A DNA stretch of 5,034 nucleotides from an uncultured Clostridia bacterium (GTDB lineage: Bacteria; Bacillota; Clostridia; Christensenellales; Borkfalkiaceae): the NCBI GenBank assembly GCA_944372565.1, contig CALVZR010000225.1, positions 1 to 5,034 on the forward strand, read 5' to 3'. The notes under the pieces were generated by a model. It worked only from the letters and a program-made list of their open reading frames with translations. It was not told where the DNA came from and ran no database searches. Both the position numbers and the translations under genes were made by a program. Positions 4,935-5,034 of the stretch are shown here, in pieces (within the stretch, counting starts at the first letter, position 1; the number at the start of each line of letters is the position of its first letter).

Positions 4935-5034
4935 TTATAGGTAGCGTCCGTCTGCGAAATATACGGTTTTCGCGCGGCCCCTTACCGCCGCGGTCAGCCT
5001 TTCGGCAAACGCCTTGAATCCGTAATTTTCCGAT
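4935..5034 (-). CDS. C-terminus of probable Nif3-like dinuclear metal centre protein (5' end outside window)
   Basis: Thirty-two residues and a TAA stop (4935-4937) enter from the right edge: SENYGFKAFAERL at the left, then a helix and a final strand ending TVYFADGRYL. Nif3/YqfO proteins end with a GH-x-x-SE motif, a helix, then a strand before the terminus, and this fragment fits from the SE onwards. The zinc-ribbon gene that follows 24 nt downstream is a frequent Nif3 neighbour, which supports the call. The metal-binding residues lie outside the window, so the identification is only probable. Confidence 0.55.
   Translation of the reverse strand, partial: SENYGFKAFAERLTAAVRGRAKTVYFADGRYL

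Overview
The window looks like chromosomal DNA from a fairly GC-rich member of the Bacillota, most likely class Clostridia. The reasons are the strong AAGGAGG-type ribosome binding sites, consensus sigma-A-like promoters, an L27 with an N-terminal extension, a clostridial/OGG1-type 8-oxoguanine glycosylase, and a four-helix protein of a type I remember from many Clostridia. The genus cannot be fixed from this sequence. Apart from one gene, everything reads on the minus strand. No mobile element, CRISPR array, tRNA or rRNA was seen.

Layout, left to right. Positions 1-902 (minus, running off the left edge) hold a GGGtGRT-family protein. Positions 915-1607 (minus) hold its usual partner, an IscU/NifU-like scaffold protein. 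The two form an operon driven by an excellent extended -10 promoter at 1675-1703, with a perfect small hairpin at the predicted transcript start. Positions 1722-2567 (minus) encode an OGG1-type 8-oxoguanine DNA glycosylase/lyase, whose start codon lies directly behind the terminator of the ribosomal protein operon. Positions 2616-3215 (minus) are the rplU-rpmA operon (L21, L27), with its own promoter (3324-3352), a structured leader of about 100 nt and a terminator (2576-2608).

Divergent from rplU, positions 3427-3867 (plus) encode a small conserved helical protein of unknown function, ended by a strong hairpin terminator (3878-3916). Convergent with it is a minus-strand cluster that enters from the right edge: the C-terminus of a probable Nif3-like protein (4935-5034), a coiled-coil/C4 zinc-ribbon protein (4218-4910) and a Dabb-domain protein (3915-4205). 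The promoter of that cluster lies outside the window.

Most of this is core or widely conserved material. The least understood parts are the GGGtGRT/scaffold pair, the helical protein at 3427-3867, and the Nif3/zinc-ribbon/Dabb cluster. Three structural points stand out. All three tight gene junctions have the same design, with exactly 12 nt between stop and start and the stop codon fused to the Shine-Dalgarno sequence. L27 keeps a short, divergent N-terminal extension although no Prp protease gene lies between rplU and rpmA. The glycosylase start has no visible ribosome binding site and sits right after a terminator.
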